Shown here: piece by piece, positions 26,198 through 34,577 of the stretch
Layout: every line of letters starts with the position of its first letter
Position numbering within the stretch: position 1 is the first letter of the stretch
From: Moorena sp. SIOASIH
GTDB lineage: Bacteria > Cyanobacteriota > Cyanobacteriia > Cyanobacteriales > Coleofasciculaceae
Length of the DNA: 64,000 bases
NCBI RefSeq assembly: GCF_010671925.1
Contig: NZ_JAAHIH010000005.1
Location: forward strand, 930,001-994,000
Reading direction: 5' to 3'
Translations under genes and position numbers: made by a program
The notes under the pieces: model-generated
Databases searched by the model: none
What the model saw: only the letters and a program-made list of their open reading frames with translations
Told to the model about the DNA's origin: nothing

Positions 26198-26316
26198 GTT
26201 GAACATAGTAATAGCATGTATACATGCTAAACTATAACTAAATAACTCAAGACTAGTGTAGTGTAAGGGCTAGCAACACCCATGCACTAGACCTCAGCTT
26301 ACTCTAATCTCTGGTC

Positions 26317-27696
26317 ATGGTTGAAAAACTTACAGTTAAAAATTTTGCTGGTATCGACGAACTAGAGATTGAGGTTAAACGAATCAATATCGTGATTGGA
26401 CCTCAAGCTAGTGGCAAAAGTGTATGTGCTAAACTTCTTTTTTACTTTAAAAACTTTGTTTGGAAAATTTTAGATACAGTAGAAAATGAACAAACTCAGC
26501 CTGACCTAGATTCAAGCTACTCTCAAACTTTCCAAGACTACTTTCCACCAGATTCATGGGGAGAGCATGATTTCTATATTAAGTATGAAATTTCTAAGGT
26601 TTTTATTGAAATTAGCAGAAATCAAGAGAATAAAAATCAAATCAATATTATTAATTATTCAGAATTATTTAAACAAATCAAACAAGAACTATTAAAAATC
26701 AAAAAAGAAATATTAGATGAACTATTAGATTTAGATAAAATATTAGATAATAAACTATTAGAGAATATACAAAAATTGCTGCTGAGAAAAACTATCGAAA
26801 AAAAATCTGATAAAAACCCTGACTTCGAGCTGCTTAAAAGAAGATTTTTGTTCAGTAGTGGAATTATAAGAGAACAGTTAATAGAATTTTTGAGGAGTTC
26901 ATTATGCTATGAGGCAGTTTATACCCAGCTTTTTATTCCTGCTGGTCGCTCTTTCTTTGCTAATCTCCAAAGTAGTATATTTTCTTTGATGTCTAATAAG
27001 ACTGTTATCGATCCATTTCTGATAGAGTTTGGTTCTACTTACGAAACTATAAAAAGTTTGAATGTGAGAATCATGAATCAAACTGAAAATAGAAAAGAAA
27101 AAGAAATAAACGATGAAATCGACAAGCTTGTTAAAAAAGCTTTATGTGGGGAACATATACAGGAAAAAGGCGAAGATTTTGTGAAGATGGCAGATGGAAG
27201 ACGGATTAGTATTGCCAACTCTTCTTCTGGTCAGCAAGCAACATTTCCCTTGACGATTATACTTTCAGCATTACCTTTTTTAGTTTATGCTCGTTCGGCT
27301 GGACAAACTGTTTATATTGAGGAACCAGAAGCCCATCTATTTCCAAGTGCACAACGAAATATTATTGAGTTAATCGCCTGTGTCTTCAATTCTGATCGGG
27401 AAAAACTTCAATTCTTTATCACCACCCATAGTCCTTACATCCTAACTGCAATTAATAATCTTATTCAAGCTGGTATGCTCTATGAAGAATCTAGCCAGGA
27501 TGTCTTACCTAAATTAGAAAAAATCGTCCCTAGCTATAAAGCCCTGAGTACGTCTGATTTATCAGCCTATGTCCTAGAAAATGGCAAGGCTGAAAATATT
27601 GTATGCAATGATACTGGTCTGATCGATGCTAATGTCATTGACAGTGTTTCTGATCAGCTAGCTATTGAGTTTGATAAACTTTTGGACTTAGCTTGA
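26317..27696 (+). CDS. AAA (ABC/OLD-like) ATPase of a predicted two-gene defence module
   Basis: 459 residues. Walker A G-P-Q-A-S-G-K-S (28-35) in an N-terminal V-K-N-F-A-G-I-D start like RecF/OLD/AAA_15 proteins; the central region (about 105-200) is Lys/Asp/Leu-rich and probably coiled coil. ABC-like signature N-S-S-S-G-Q-Q (302-308), Walker B V-Y-I-E-E-P-E-A-H-L (333-342) and switch T-H-S-P-Y-I-L (371-377) are intact. No Toprim domain follows, unlike OLD. It is 6 bp upstream of a small nuclease gene. AT-rich relative to the flanks. By analogy with PARIS, Septu and Gabija, it probably senses invading DNA or phage activity and controls its partner; this is inference. Confidence 0.8.
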   Translation: MVEKLTVKNFAGIDELEIEVKRINIVIGPQASGKSVCAKLLFYFKNFVWKILDTVENEQTQPDLDSSYSQTFQDYFPPDSWGEHDFYIKYEISKVFIEISRNQENKNQINIINYSELFKQIKQELLKIKKEILDELLDLDKILDNKLLENIQKLLLRKTIEKKSDKNPDFELLKRRFLFSSGIIREQLIEFLRSSLCYEAVYTQLFIPAGRSFFANLQSSIFSLMSNKTVIDPFLIEFGSTYETIKSLNVRIMNQTENRKEKEINDEIDKLVKKALCGEHIQEKGEDFVKMADGRRISIANSSSGQQATFPLTIILSALPFLVYARSAGQTVYIEEPEAHLFPSAQRNIIELIACVFNSDREKLQFFITTHSPYILTAINNLIQAGMLYEESSQDVLPKLEKIVPSYKALSTSDLSAYVLENGKAENIVCNDTGLIDANVIDSVSDQLAIEFDKLLDLA

Positions 27697-27702
27697 CTAT
27701 TT

Positions 27703-28137
27703 ATGAAACGTTTCCCAGACTGTGAGGAATATAAGGATGACAAGAAAATCGTATTATCAGAAAACAGAAGTAAACTAACTTTCCTCAATCCCAAGCGAGA
27801 TAAAATAAGAATCATTACAGTTGATGGGTGCGCTATCGTAGATAATAAAACTCTGCGCTGTGATTATGCCCTTGTTTGTAGTAACGGAGTAGAAATTTAT
27901 GTAGAGTTGAAAGGAAGTAAGATTGCCCATGCATTTAAGCAGATAGAATCGACGATTAAGTTACTTTCAGATAACCCACAAAAAATCAAAAAGCTGTGCT
28001 TTGTAGTTTCGACTCGCGTTCCCAAACTAACAACGACTATACAACAACTGCAAAGGAAGTTTAAGAAGAACTATAATGCTAGTTTCTGCATTAAGACTAT
28101 TCAAGATACTTATAATTTAAGTAAAATTACCATCTAG
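27703..28137 (+). CDS. Small PD-(D/E)XK nuclease-like partner of the AAA ATPase
   Basis: 144 residues. R-C-D-Y-A-L-V-C (D54), 13 residues, then I-Y-V-E-L-K-G-S (E68, K70), followed by A-F-K-Q-I-E (Q80) reproduces the D...ExK...Q arrangement of PD-(D/E)XK nucleases. The N-terminus carries many Lys/Asp and the C-terminus a Lys-rich K-L-T-T-T-I-Q-Q-L-Q-R-K-F-K-K stretch suited to nucleic-acid contact. The start lies 6 bp after the ATPase stop, and a terminator follows at 28151, so the two genes form a closed operon. Expected to cut nucleic acid when released or activated by the ATPase. Confidence 0.65.
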   Translation: MKRFPDCEEYKDDKKIVLSENRSKLTFLNPKRDKIRIITVDGCAIVDNKTLRCDYALVCSNGVEIYVELKGSKIAHAFKQIESTIKLLSDNPQKIKKLCFVVSTRVPKLTTTIQQLQRKFKKNYNASFCIKTIQDTYNLSKITI

Positions 28138-28150
28138 AAAAAAAGTACGT

Positions 28151-28180
28151 AAGCCTATGGTTAGGCTTCTTCTTCTTGAC
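28151..28180 (+). terminator. Rho-independent-type terminator after the ATPase/nuclease operon
   Basis: AAGCCTA, a 4-nt loop and TAGGCTT, followed by CTTCTTCTTG. The T tract is broken by C, so it is moderately strong. Confidence 0.6.
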
Positions 28181-28552
28181 TTTCTTGAGAGTAAAGTCAC
28201 TGTATGCTACCTCAGTCTCCTGATTTTGAGCGTAACTGGTTGAGCTGTGTCTATTTTATAGGGAAGTCCGAAGAAAGGTGACAATCGGGCAACTAGGGAA
28301 TTGCACTAGGAAGTCTGCTGGAACTTGGTTGCGATTGACCTTGGCCAAAAGGCCACGCTACGCGAACGGTCACGCTACGCGATCGCATCACCGGTTTTCT
28401 AGCTAGGGGTCGGGGGCGATCGCGACCCCTAGGTTAATTAGGCCAGACTTAGACTTATCGATGTTAAGTCAAAATGTCACACAGTGCGATCAAGCCCGCT
28501 GGTAGGTTAGGTTAAGTTAAGTAACCCAACAATCTCACTAAATTAATTTAAA
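28181..28552. other. Spacer with REP-like repeats
   Basis: No gene seen. 28328-28390 holds two REP-like variants (CTTGGCCAAAAGGCCACGC, GGTCACGCTACGCG) and a GCGATCGC-type site; 28408-28430 has a further HIP1-like site. Confidence 0.55.
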
Positions 28553-29536
28553 TTACTTCCGCTCAAAGCAGGCAATCAAAGGGTTCTCAGAACATAAGTA
28601 TTGATTGATTGCTGACAAAGCTTGAGGTTGATGGGAAACATGAGCATCAATGAATAAACCAATTGTTTCTGCTAGCAAATTCCGTAGTAGGTCTTCCGGT
28701 TGAGATGCTGGATAGTCTAGGAAAGGTCTACCAGTAGTGGAATCAGATGGATAAGCAATAGAGAAATGATTGGCTCCCTCTAGAAGTAGCAGATAACTAT
28801 CGTCTCTGCCTGCTGAGATCGCTTCCCTAAAAGTGCGTAACACTGGAGTGGTTGCTTGTTCCCAAGTCACTCCATAGCGGTGGCTGCTGTTGGCAATAAC
28901 TCCATCACAGGTTCCTCCAATCAGCATTAATGGTAAAGTATCAGGTAAAGGCAAGATTGTGCCCGATGGATATCCTAGTTGCTTCCCTCCTGCTGTATGT
29001 GCACCATAGGCAAAAGAAGCCACAATTTGTGGAAAGAAGCGTGGATTGGCACTTTCAATTGCAACTCTGCCCCCAGCGGAGTGTCCTCCTAGAATGATCT
29101 GTTTTAAATCAAGCAGGCCAGCTAGAACTCCGTTAAGTTGTAATTTCTCTAATGCTACCAATAGGCTTGGTAAAGCAGAGGCTGTTGGAGCTGAACCATA
29201 GGTGTTTGGAGCCCACATTGCGATGTCAACACCTGGAGTCAGACCTACTATACCAGGTAAGTTTTCGGCAACCCAGGAGAAAGTGACAACCACAAGCCCA
29301 CGTTCTGCCAACTTAATAGCAAGCCACTGATATACTTCAGGACTACAGTTTATGCCATTAAAGAAAATGACGACTTTGAAGGGAGACTGCTGAGGATCAG
29401 CAGGAACAATACCCATATTTTGTTCCTGATCGCTGCCTGACATCAGGGCTGGATAGAAAACTTTCAAATGAATGGTGTCATATGGAGAGGAAGCATCTTC
29501 TACTTTGGTAGACTGAAAAATTGCTCGAATAACCAT
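28553..29536 (-). CDS. Alpha/beta hydrolase (dienelactone hydrolase/chlorophyllase-like)
   Basis: 327 residues from ATG 29536; a TTG at 29578 would add 14. Nucleophile elbow G-G-H-S-A-G-G, preceding strand L-K-Q-I-I-L, oxyanion region F-F-N-G-I-N-C, candidate acid in G-G-T-C-D-G-V and catalytic His in L-L-E-G-A-N-H-F-S-I. The layout resembles chlorophyllase or dienelactone hydrolase-type esterases. No signal peptide. Substrate unknown. Monocistronic. Confidence 0.75.
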   Translation of the reverse strand: MVIRAIFQSTKVEDASSPYDTIHLKVFYPALMSGSDQEQNMGIVPADPQQSPFKVVIFFNGINCSPEVYQWLAIKLAERGLVVVTFSWVAENLPGIVGLTPGVDIAMWAPNTYGSAPTASALPSLLVALEKLQLNGVLAGLLDLKQIILGGHSAGGRVAIESANPRFFPQIVASFAYGAHTAGGKQLGYPSGTILPLPDTLPLMLIGGTCDGVIANSSHRYGVTWEQATTPVLRTFREAISAGRDDSYLLLLEGANHFSIAYPSDSTTGRPFLDYPASQPEDLLRNLLAETIGLFIDAHVSHQPQALSAINQYLCSENPLIACFERK

Positions 29537-29579
29537 ACCACAAAAACTTGTTGATTCAGACTTTAATGAGCTTATCAAT

Positions 29580-29946
29580 TACAGTGAGCTTTGAAGCACA
29601 CCCATAGATGGAAGGCTAACGGCATTGAGGCTAGCGGCGCGAGACGCACTCTGGGAAAAGCCAATCCTTTCGCCTTCGGGTCCGTTTCAGTCAATGGTGT
29701 GGGATTCGTTGATCCTCAATGAGTCGTTCTGACTCAGAAATGGCAAAGTCTCCAACAGCTGACTTCTGAATAGCGGTGAGGGTAGTCTGTTATGTTTTTG
29801 GCCTTCTCCTCTGGTGCTGGGGTGACAGAATTACTGCTACAGTAGAGAATCCACTGCCCAGAGCATCCGCTGTGATCAATGGTTAGGAAACCGAGCAACC
29901 TCAAGAAATCCAGCACTTCTGTGCTTAGCAAACTAACCGTGAATTA
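29580..29946. other. Spacer carrying a dispersed noncoding repeat
   Basis: GAATAGCGGTGAGGGTAGTC to GGTGCTGGGGTGACAG (29767-29828) is repeated with changes at 32482-32545. GAGACGCACTCTGGGAAAAG-type sequence also has a counterpart near 32350. No open gene of conviction. Confidence 0.5.
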
Positions 29947-30420
29947 ATGATGCGTTACGCTATCACTAACCCATCCTACAAGATCGAAGATCGTACTAGC
30001 TTTATGAAAAATGGGGAAAATGGGAAAGGAATCACCTCACGCTGGTATCCCGAAACCCTGAAAAAGCGTATACTTTCCATTGATAAAATCCGGACAAAAA
30101 TTGAATTTATTGCCGGGGATGGGTTTGAGGTTTGTGAGCAAAATTATCACCGAAACGATGCTATTTACTTCATTGATCCACCTTATCTAAAAGCTGGTCG
30201 CAGGCTCTATCGATATTCAGCAGTTGATCATGAAGCTGTATTTAAACTTGCTAGCAAATTGAAAGGCGATTTTTTGATGAGCTATGACAATACAGAAGAA
30301 ATAAGGGATCTAGCAAGTGGCTATGAATTTGCTGTACAACCTATTGCTATGAAAAACACTCATCATGCTCAGAAGACAGAATTGTTGATTGGCAGAAATT
30401 TCGATTGGTTTTTAGGGTAG
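29947..30420 (+). pseudogene. DNA adenine methylase (D12 class), C-terminal fragment
   Basis: 157 residues with Y-F-I-D-P-P-Y-L-K-A-G, the D-P-P-Y motif IV of Dam-like N6-adenine methylases, preceded by S-R-W-Y-P-E-T-L-K-K-R-I. The AdoMet-binding N-terminal F-x-G-x-G region and about 80-100 residues are missing, and the sequence before 29990 does not continue it, so the gene is truncated at its 5' end. The C-terminal S-Y-D-N-T-E-E-I-R and T-E-L-L-I-G are typical. Probably a relic of a phage or restriction-associated methylase. Confidence 0.75.
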
Positions 30421-30590
30421 TCATTATGTGAAGGCTTTGAGGTCTGGGGCTGCCGCTTCATAGGGGAAGTCAGTAGCTGTATACCCACTTTCGCAAGGTG
30501 AAAGTCTAATGCCAACAGTGCTTTATTAACCGCTTCTGGTGTAGTGAAGACCTCAGCGATATCCTCATCCAACACCACAATGTTTGGCAT
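30369..30590 (-). CDS. Small hypothetical protein (possibly truncated)
   Basis: Up to 73 residues. M-P-N-I-V-V-L-D-E-D-I-A-E-V-F-T-T-P-E-A-V-N-K-A-L resembles the start of small cyanobacterial proteins of antitoxin size, but the C-terminal third overlaps the end of the methylase fragment antisense and looks unrelated. Presumably a truncated gene. Weak evidence. Confidence 0.3.
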   Translation of the reverse strand: MPNIVVLDEDIAEVFTTPEAVNKALLALDFHLAKVGIQLLTSPMKRQPQTSKPSHNDYPKNQSKFLPINNSVF

Positions 30591-30765
30591 TTTGACTAAT
30601 GCCTGGGATAGGCTGACCCAAACGATGTTGGCGTAGCCTTCCCGAAGGGTAGCCGATGGTCTGGGGCGACTCCTTCGGGCAGGTTAATTAGGCACGCCAA
30701 GGCTTGTGGTAGCTGGGTTTCGTCCCTCAGCCTAGCCTAGGATGGTACCCAGGGTAAGGGCAAGA

Positions 30766-30789
30766 ATCAATAAGCCTAGGCTTATTGAT
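30766..30789. promoter_or_regulatory. Perfect 24-bp palindrome
   Basis: ATCAATAAGCCT/AGGCTTATTGAT is exactly self-complementary with no loop. No U-tract follows on either strand, so a protein site fits better than a terminator. It lies about 100 bp beyond the stop of the choloylglycine hydrolase-family gene. Confidence 0.45.
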
Positions 30790-30893
30790 AAAAAGACCGA
30801 GTCATTCTCAACAAATTAACTCTATTGCGAGTACAGTTATACGAGATTATAGGGGTTTCGAGCTACGATCAACCGATATCCAGCCAATGCACA

Positions 30894-32060
30894 TTATGGG
30901 CGATTTTTTCTTGCGCTTATCCTGGGATGGTACCGGACAAAGCAGAAACTTGGAAGGTCCTCAATTGGAATTCCCTCATCGCAGGGGCCAGTAAACTTGA
31001 ATGCCTCTGCTTCAATAAAATCACCAGTAACATTACCGACTAGATCATAGTTTCCTGAAAGTTCCAACTTTTTGACTGGTGCTCCTTCTTTCAAGTCATC
31101 TTCTGTCAGCTCGACCCAAATAATATTGGGGGATAAAGTTGATTCAAAGTAATAAACCTTGCTAAGGTGATTTGCTGCTGTTCGCCAAATGGTAGGGGAA
31201 ATATTGGGTTGTTCTGGATCACTTGCTCCGAATGGAACTGATACATTGCGCATGACCGACATTAGATTGGCCAGTGTTTGTCTGTCGGACTGAGGAGTAG
31301 GTAGATTCTTTAGGTAATAGCTCGCTCGTACATACCTGTCGGCTGCTCGGCGTGTTCCAGGTAGCACAGCATCGCCACCTACTGACTCCCAATAAGCATT
31401 GAGTGCTATTTGCTCCTCGTAGATAGGAGAGTTGGTCATCACCGCAAATTCCTTTCCATGGTGAATAACCAGCTTGCCTTCGAGGTGTTCAAAGATAGCC
31501 GAGTCACCCAGTGGATCTGAAAGAGAAAAATGGAGTGTAGGGGGATGGGAGAGACCGCTTTCGCTAGGAAGCGGTGAGGGAACGACTTGTAACTCATCGT
31601 TCTCCAATGCACTTACGGCTTCCTGAACCGTTGCAAAATTGTCCAAAATATACTGAGTATATGCTGACCATGATATTCCCTCACGGGAGGTGTCACGCTC
31701 GCCGAAATCTGCTTCGCCAAGATACAGCATATTTGCCATCAAGCCTTTTTCATTCAACCCGTCAGCAGTAGCTGTATCGAAGCCAGCAGCGATCACACTT
31801 CCATATTTTGACTTCCACTCAACAGAATTCTTTCCTACTACCCCATCTCGCTCCATTCCAGCCGGAAACATCCATAGATTGGATTTAATGTCTTCATACC
31901 AATCCATATTGCGGCCAGTGACAGCATAGGTGGGTGTGACGTCTTTTGTATAAGACGCATGAAGGACCCGTGAACATGCTTGAGCATCACTCAAAAAAAC
32001 CAGATTTATGATCAACCCACAGATCAATAATGCTTTGAAAGTTCGCACAATGAAGTGCAT
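30894..32060 (-). CDS. Secreted choloylglycine hydrolase-family (Ntn) amidase
   Basis: 388 residues. A signal peptide (K-A-L-L-I-C-G-L-I-I-N-L-V-F-L-S-D-A-Q-A) is followed directly by Cys29, which becomes the N-terminal nucleophile in this family; R31 and a later D-W-Y (R-N-M-D-W) and N-S-P-I-Y agree with penicillin V acylase/bile salt hydrolase-type residues. The enzyme cleaves linear amide bonds; in marine bacteria such homologues include acylhomoserine lactone acylases. Export places it in the periplasm or outside. Monocistronic. Confidence 0.85.
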   Translation of the reverse strand: MHFIVRTFKALLICGLIINLVFLSDAQACSRVLHASYTKDVTPTYAVTGRNMDWYEDIKSNLWMFPAGMERDGVVGKNSVEWKSKYGSVIAAGFDTATADGLNEKGLMANMLYLGEADFGERDTSREGISWSAYTQYILDNFATVQEAVSALENDELQVVPSPLPSESGLSHPPTLHFSLSDPLGDSAIFEHLEGKLVIHHGKEFAVMTNSPIYEEQIALNAYWESVGGDAVLPGTRRAADRYVRASYYLKNLPTPQSDRQTLANLMSVMRNVSVPFGASDPEQPNISPTIWRTAANHLSKVYYFESTLSPNIIWVELTEDDLKEGAPVKKLELSGNYDLVGNVTGDFIEAEAFKFTGPCDEGIPIEDLPSFCFVRYHPRISARKNRP

Positions 32061-32826
32061 AACTTATTCCTCCTGTGTTTATGCATGTAGATTGCACCAG
32101 TAAGGAATGTATCATATCCTTCCAAATTTCTCTAGACCTCGCCACTAGTGATCGCGCCACCATCCCAACCTACCTTTGAGAACCTGGCAACTCAAAGCAC
32201 TTGGACTCACCAGCAAGCGCTACCATCATCAGCATCTCTGACCTTGGCGACTCGGAGGGATTGGAATTATAGGCGATCGCCCCGCTCTTACTCCGAGGGA
32301 GAAACAATACCTACGACCTGGGATGCTTAAGGGCTTTGAGTGCAGCAGCGGGAGACTAGCTTTGGGGAAAAACCGATTCTTTCTCCTAGTCGTTCGCTAC
32401 GGTAAGGGTAGGAGAATTCGTTAATCATAAATGAGTTTAAATGACTTATAAAATAATTTTAAGGACTCCTATTGCTGACTTATGAATAGCATTGAGGGTA
32501 GTTTGTAGTGTTTTTGTCCCTCTCTCCTAGTGCTGGGGTGACAGGATTACGGCTACCGTAGCCACTGGTGGCCAATCCGTAAAGCGGGGAGAAAAGGCGT
32601 TAACTCCCAGGCTTACCTAAAATTCTGTGGAGCAGGAGTCTATCGATAGCGCCAAGGAAAATGTGGCAGATAGGTTAATTAGAGCTTAACCATTCAGCTG
32701 TCAGCCGTCAGCCGTCAGCCATTCCCGTAGCGTGACGCATAAGCTGATAGCACCTCAAGTAGCGTGCGCGTAGCGCTATAGCTGATAGCTGATAGCTGAT
32801 AGCTGAATCCTTAAACCACTACTATC
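32061..32826. other. 765-bp spacer: promoter region and repeats
   Basis: AGGAGGAATAAGTT just upstream of the 32060 start is the ribosome site of the leftward gene. 32482-32545 repeats the element at 29767. 32695-32815 holds CAGCCGT and GATAGCT heptamers plus REP-like GTAGCGTGACG. No gene supported. Confidence 0.55.
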
Positions 32827-33162
32827 TCAAGCGACACCATAATCAGTGTACTGGCGTTTGTAAGGAGCCTGTAAACCCAAGGCAATATCTTCTCTTGGAA
32901 CGCCCATGTCAACTAAATCCTCAGCAGGATTGAGATCTGTGAGATTTTGCTGGAGCCAAATTTTTCCGTCTTTGATATCTAAATGAACTATAGAACGGTA
33001 AATTCGATTCAAATCTTCCCAACCCACATTCATCCACTGGTAATGATCCCGAACAGTGTCAAAAATTAGTTGTACTTCCACCTCATCATTTGAAACATCA
33101 TCCTGGGCGTAGTCGTTCAGTAATCTCTGAACGTACTCGCGGTATTGAGCTACTTTCTCCAT
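32827..33162 (-). CDS. xisI: XisI-like fdxN element excision controlling protein
   Basis: 111 residues. M-E-K-V-A-Q-Y-R-E-Y-V-Q-R-L-L at the start, D-H-Y-Q-W-M-N-V-G-W and the ending V-D-M-G-V-P-R-E-D-I-A-L-G-L-Q-A-P-Y-K-R are diagnostic. XisI works with XisH (a PD-(D/E)XK-like partner) in excision of the fdxN element in Anabaena; xisH usually sits directly upstream. Here the upstream side is an IS605-type noncoding element and no xisH is visible, so the gene is an orphan. Confidence 0.85.
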   Translation of the reverse strand: MEKVAQYREYVQRLLNDYAQDDVSNDEVEVQLIFDTVRDHYQWMNVGWEDLNRIYRSIVHLDIKDGKIWLQQNLTDLNPAEDLVDMGVPREDIALGLQAPYKRQYTDYGVA

Positions 33163-33185
33163 TCCACAATCACCTCTTTGGCTGG

Positions 33186-33573
33186 ATCATAAAAAAAAAT
33201 GGGTCCCAAACCCCGTCCTTCTAGGGCGGTTTTGTGTTAGAATAAATAAGACGCAACGACCTAAAAAGAAAAGGTGAAAATCCCAGTAGTGGGACGTTTT
33301 GGTTAAAAGGTGGTTACCCGAAATGGGTGCTCGGTTAAAGACTCCAATCCCAGCCCTCTACAAGCAGAAGTCTTTTTGGAGAGCGAATCAAAAAACATTA
33401 AAAGTAGACTCAATGGCAACAAGCCGGAGAGAGTAGAGGCAATTGGCACCGCCAAGTGGACTGCCGATTTCTTGGTACTACGGTACGGGAAGTCGATGTG
33501 GTTGCCCACGAGCAATGCCCGTTTGGGTACCTCCTCAAAAGAATCCCCGTTCCTTTAGGTCGGGGAGTGTCAA
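33186..33573 (+). mobile_element. IS200/IS605-derived noncoding element with reRNA-like region
   Basis: The right end GAATCCCCGTTCC, TTAGGTCGGGGAGTGTCAA (33541-33573) is the hairpin that terminates tnpB-type elements in cyanobacteria and matches 39964-39996. The left part contains a second hairpin (CCCCGTCCTTCTAGGGCGG). Between them is structured sequence (TCCCAGTAGTGGGA, ACCCGAAATGGGT) but no tnpA or tnpB frame. I infer an internally deleted element that retains the guide-RNA-producing end. Bases after 33573 would be the guide. Confidence 0.6.
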
Positions 33574-33780
33574 ACACAATTATCAAGACCTGATACCATT
33601 GTATCGCAGTTGGAAGTTATCACCCCTATTCCTGACAAGCTCAAGCCTACACTCCCCTACCCTCGCGAGTCTAGCTACGTCACTACAAAAGACTACAGGA
33701 ATAATTATGCCTTGGAGTCTCAAAGACAAAATCCGTTAAAGTATGTAAATAAGCGCAGTTACCTTTTTAACCCAGGCACA

Positions 33781-34422
33781 ATGGTATCCTCATCCTCGAT
33801 AGCTGTCAGAGAACTCCCCATATTTCCCCTACCTGAAGTCGTTTTATTTCCTGGACGCCCTCTGCCGTTACACATTTTTGAATTTCGCTACCGAATCATG
33901 ATGAACACGATTTTGGAGAGCGATCGCAGATTTGGTGTCTTAATGTGGGATCCTGTTAAACATGAACCAGCTACAGTTGGCTGTTGCGCTGAAATTATCC
34001 ACTTTCAGCGTCTTCCCGATGACCGGATGAAAATAGTAACGTTAGGTCAGCAGCGGTTTCGGGTCTTAGAGTACGTTCGTGAAAAGCCCTATCGGGTTGG
34101 ACTAGTGGAATGGATTGAGGACCAGCCACCTGCTAAAGACCTCAGACCAAAGGCAAAAGAGGTGGCACAGTTATTGCGGGATGTTGTGCGTCTTTCCGCG
34201 AAGTTGACCAACCAGAAAATTGAGCTACCAGAAGACCTGCCCGATCTACCGATTGAGTTGTCTTACTGGGTTGCTAGCAATCTGTATGGCGTAGCCTTAG
34301 AACAGCAGGCACTTTTAGAAACCCTAGACACAGAAAAACGTCTAGAACGGGAAACCGAAATTCTCACTTCTACTCGCAATCACTTAGCAGCACGCACTGT
34401 ACTCAAAGATGCATTGACTTAA
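33781..34422 (+). CDS. LON peptidase substrate-binding-domain protein
   Basis: 213 residues from ATG 33781. The N-terminal L-P-I-F-P-L-P-E-V-V-L-F-P-G-R-P-L-P-L-H-I-F-E is the typical opening of the Lon N-domain (PUA-like); no AAA or Ser-Lys protease domain follows. Stand-alone versions are common in cyanobacteria and plastids, with unknown function, perhaps in protein quality control. The C-terminus is helical and charged. An in-frame extension upstream to 33610 runs into the mobile element and is not credible. Confidence 0.85.
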   Translation: MVSSSSIAVRELPIFPLPEVVLFPGRPLPLHIFEFRYRIMMNTILESDRRFGVLMWDPVKHEPATVGCCAEIIHFQRLPDDRMKIVTLGQQRFRVLEYVREKPYRVGLVEWIEDQPPAKDLRPKAKEVAQLLRDVVRLSAKLTNQKIELPEDLPDLPIELSYWVASNLYGVALEQQALLETLDTEKRLERETEILTSTRNHLAARTVLKDALT

Positions 34423-34577
34423 GCTTTTCATAGCTATGAGGTACACAGGATTTTTTGCCAGATCCGCTGCTCTCGACTCCCGACTCCCGACTCCCGACTC
34501 CCTACTTCCATTAACCCAGAACGAAAGTACCTCACCCAATTAATAACTGCTATAACAGTTTTGTTCACGGCTGACGG

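Noticed and set aside
29734..29931. Reverse frame of 65 residues
   Set aside because: Covers a dispersed noncoding repeat also found at 32482; no start signal or protein-like conservation.
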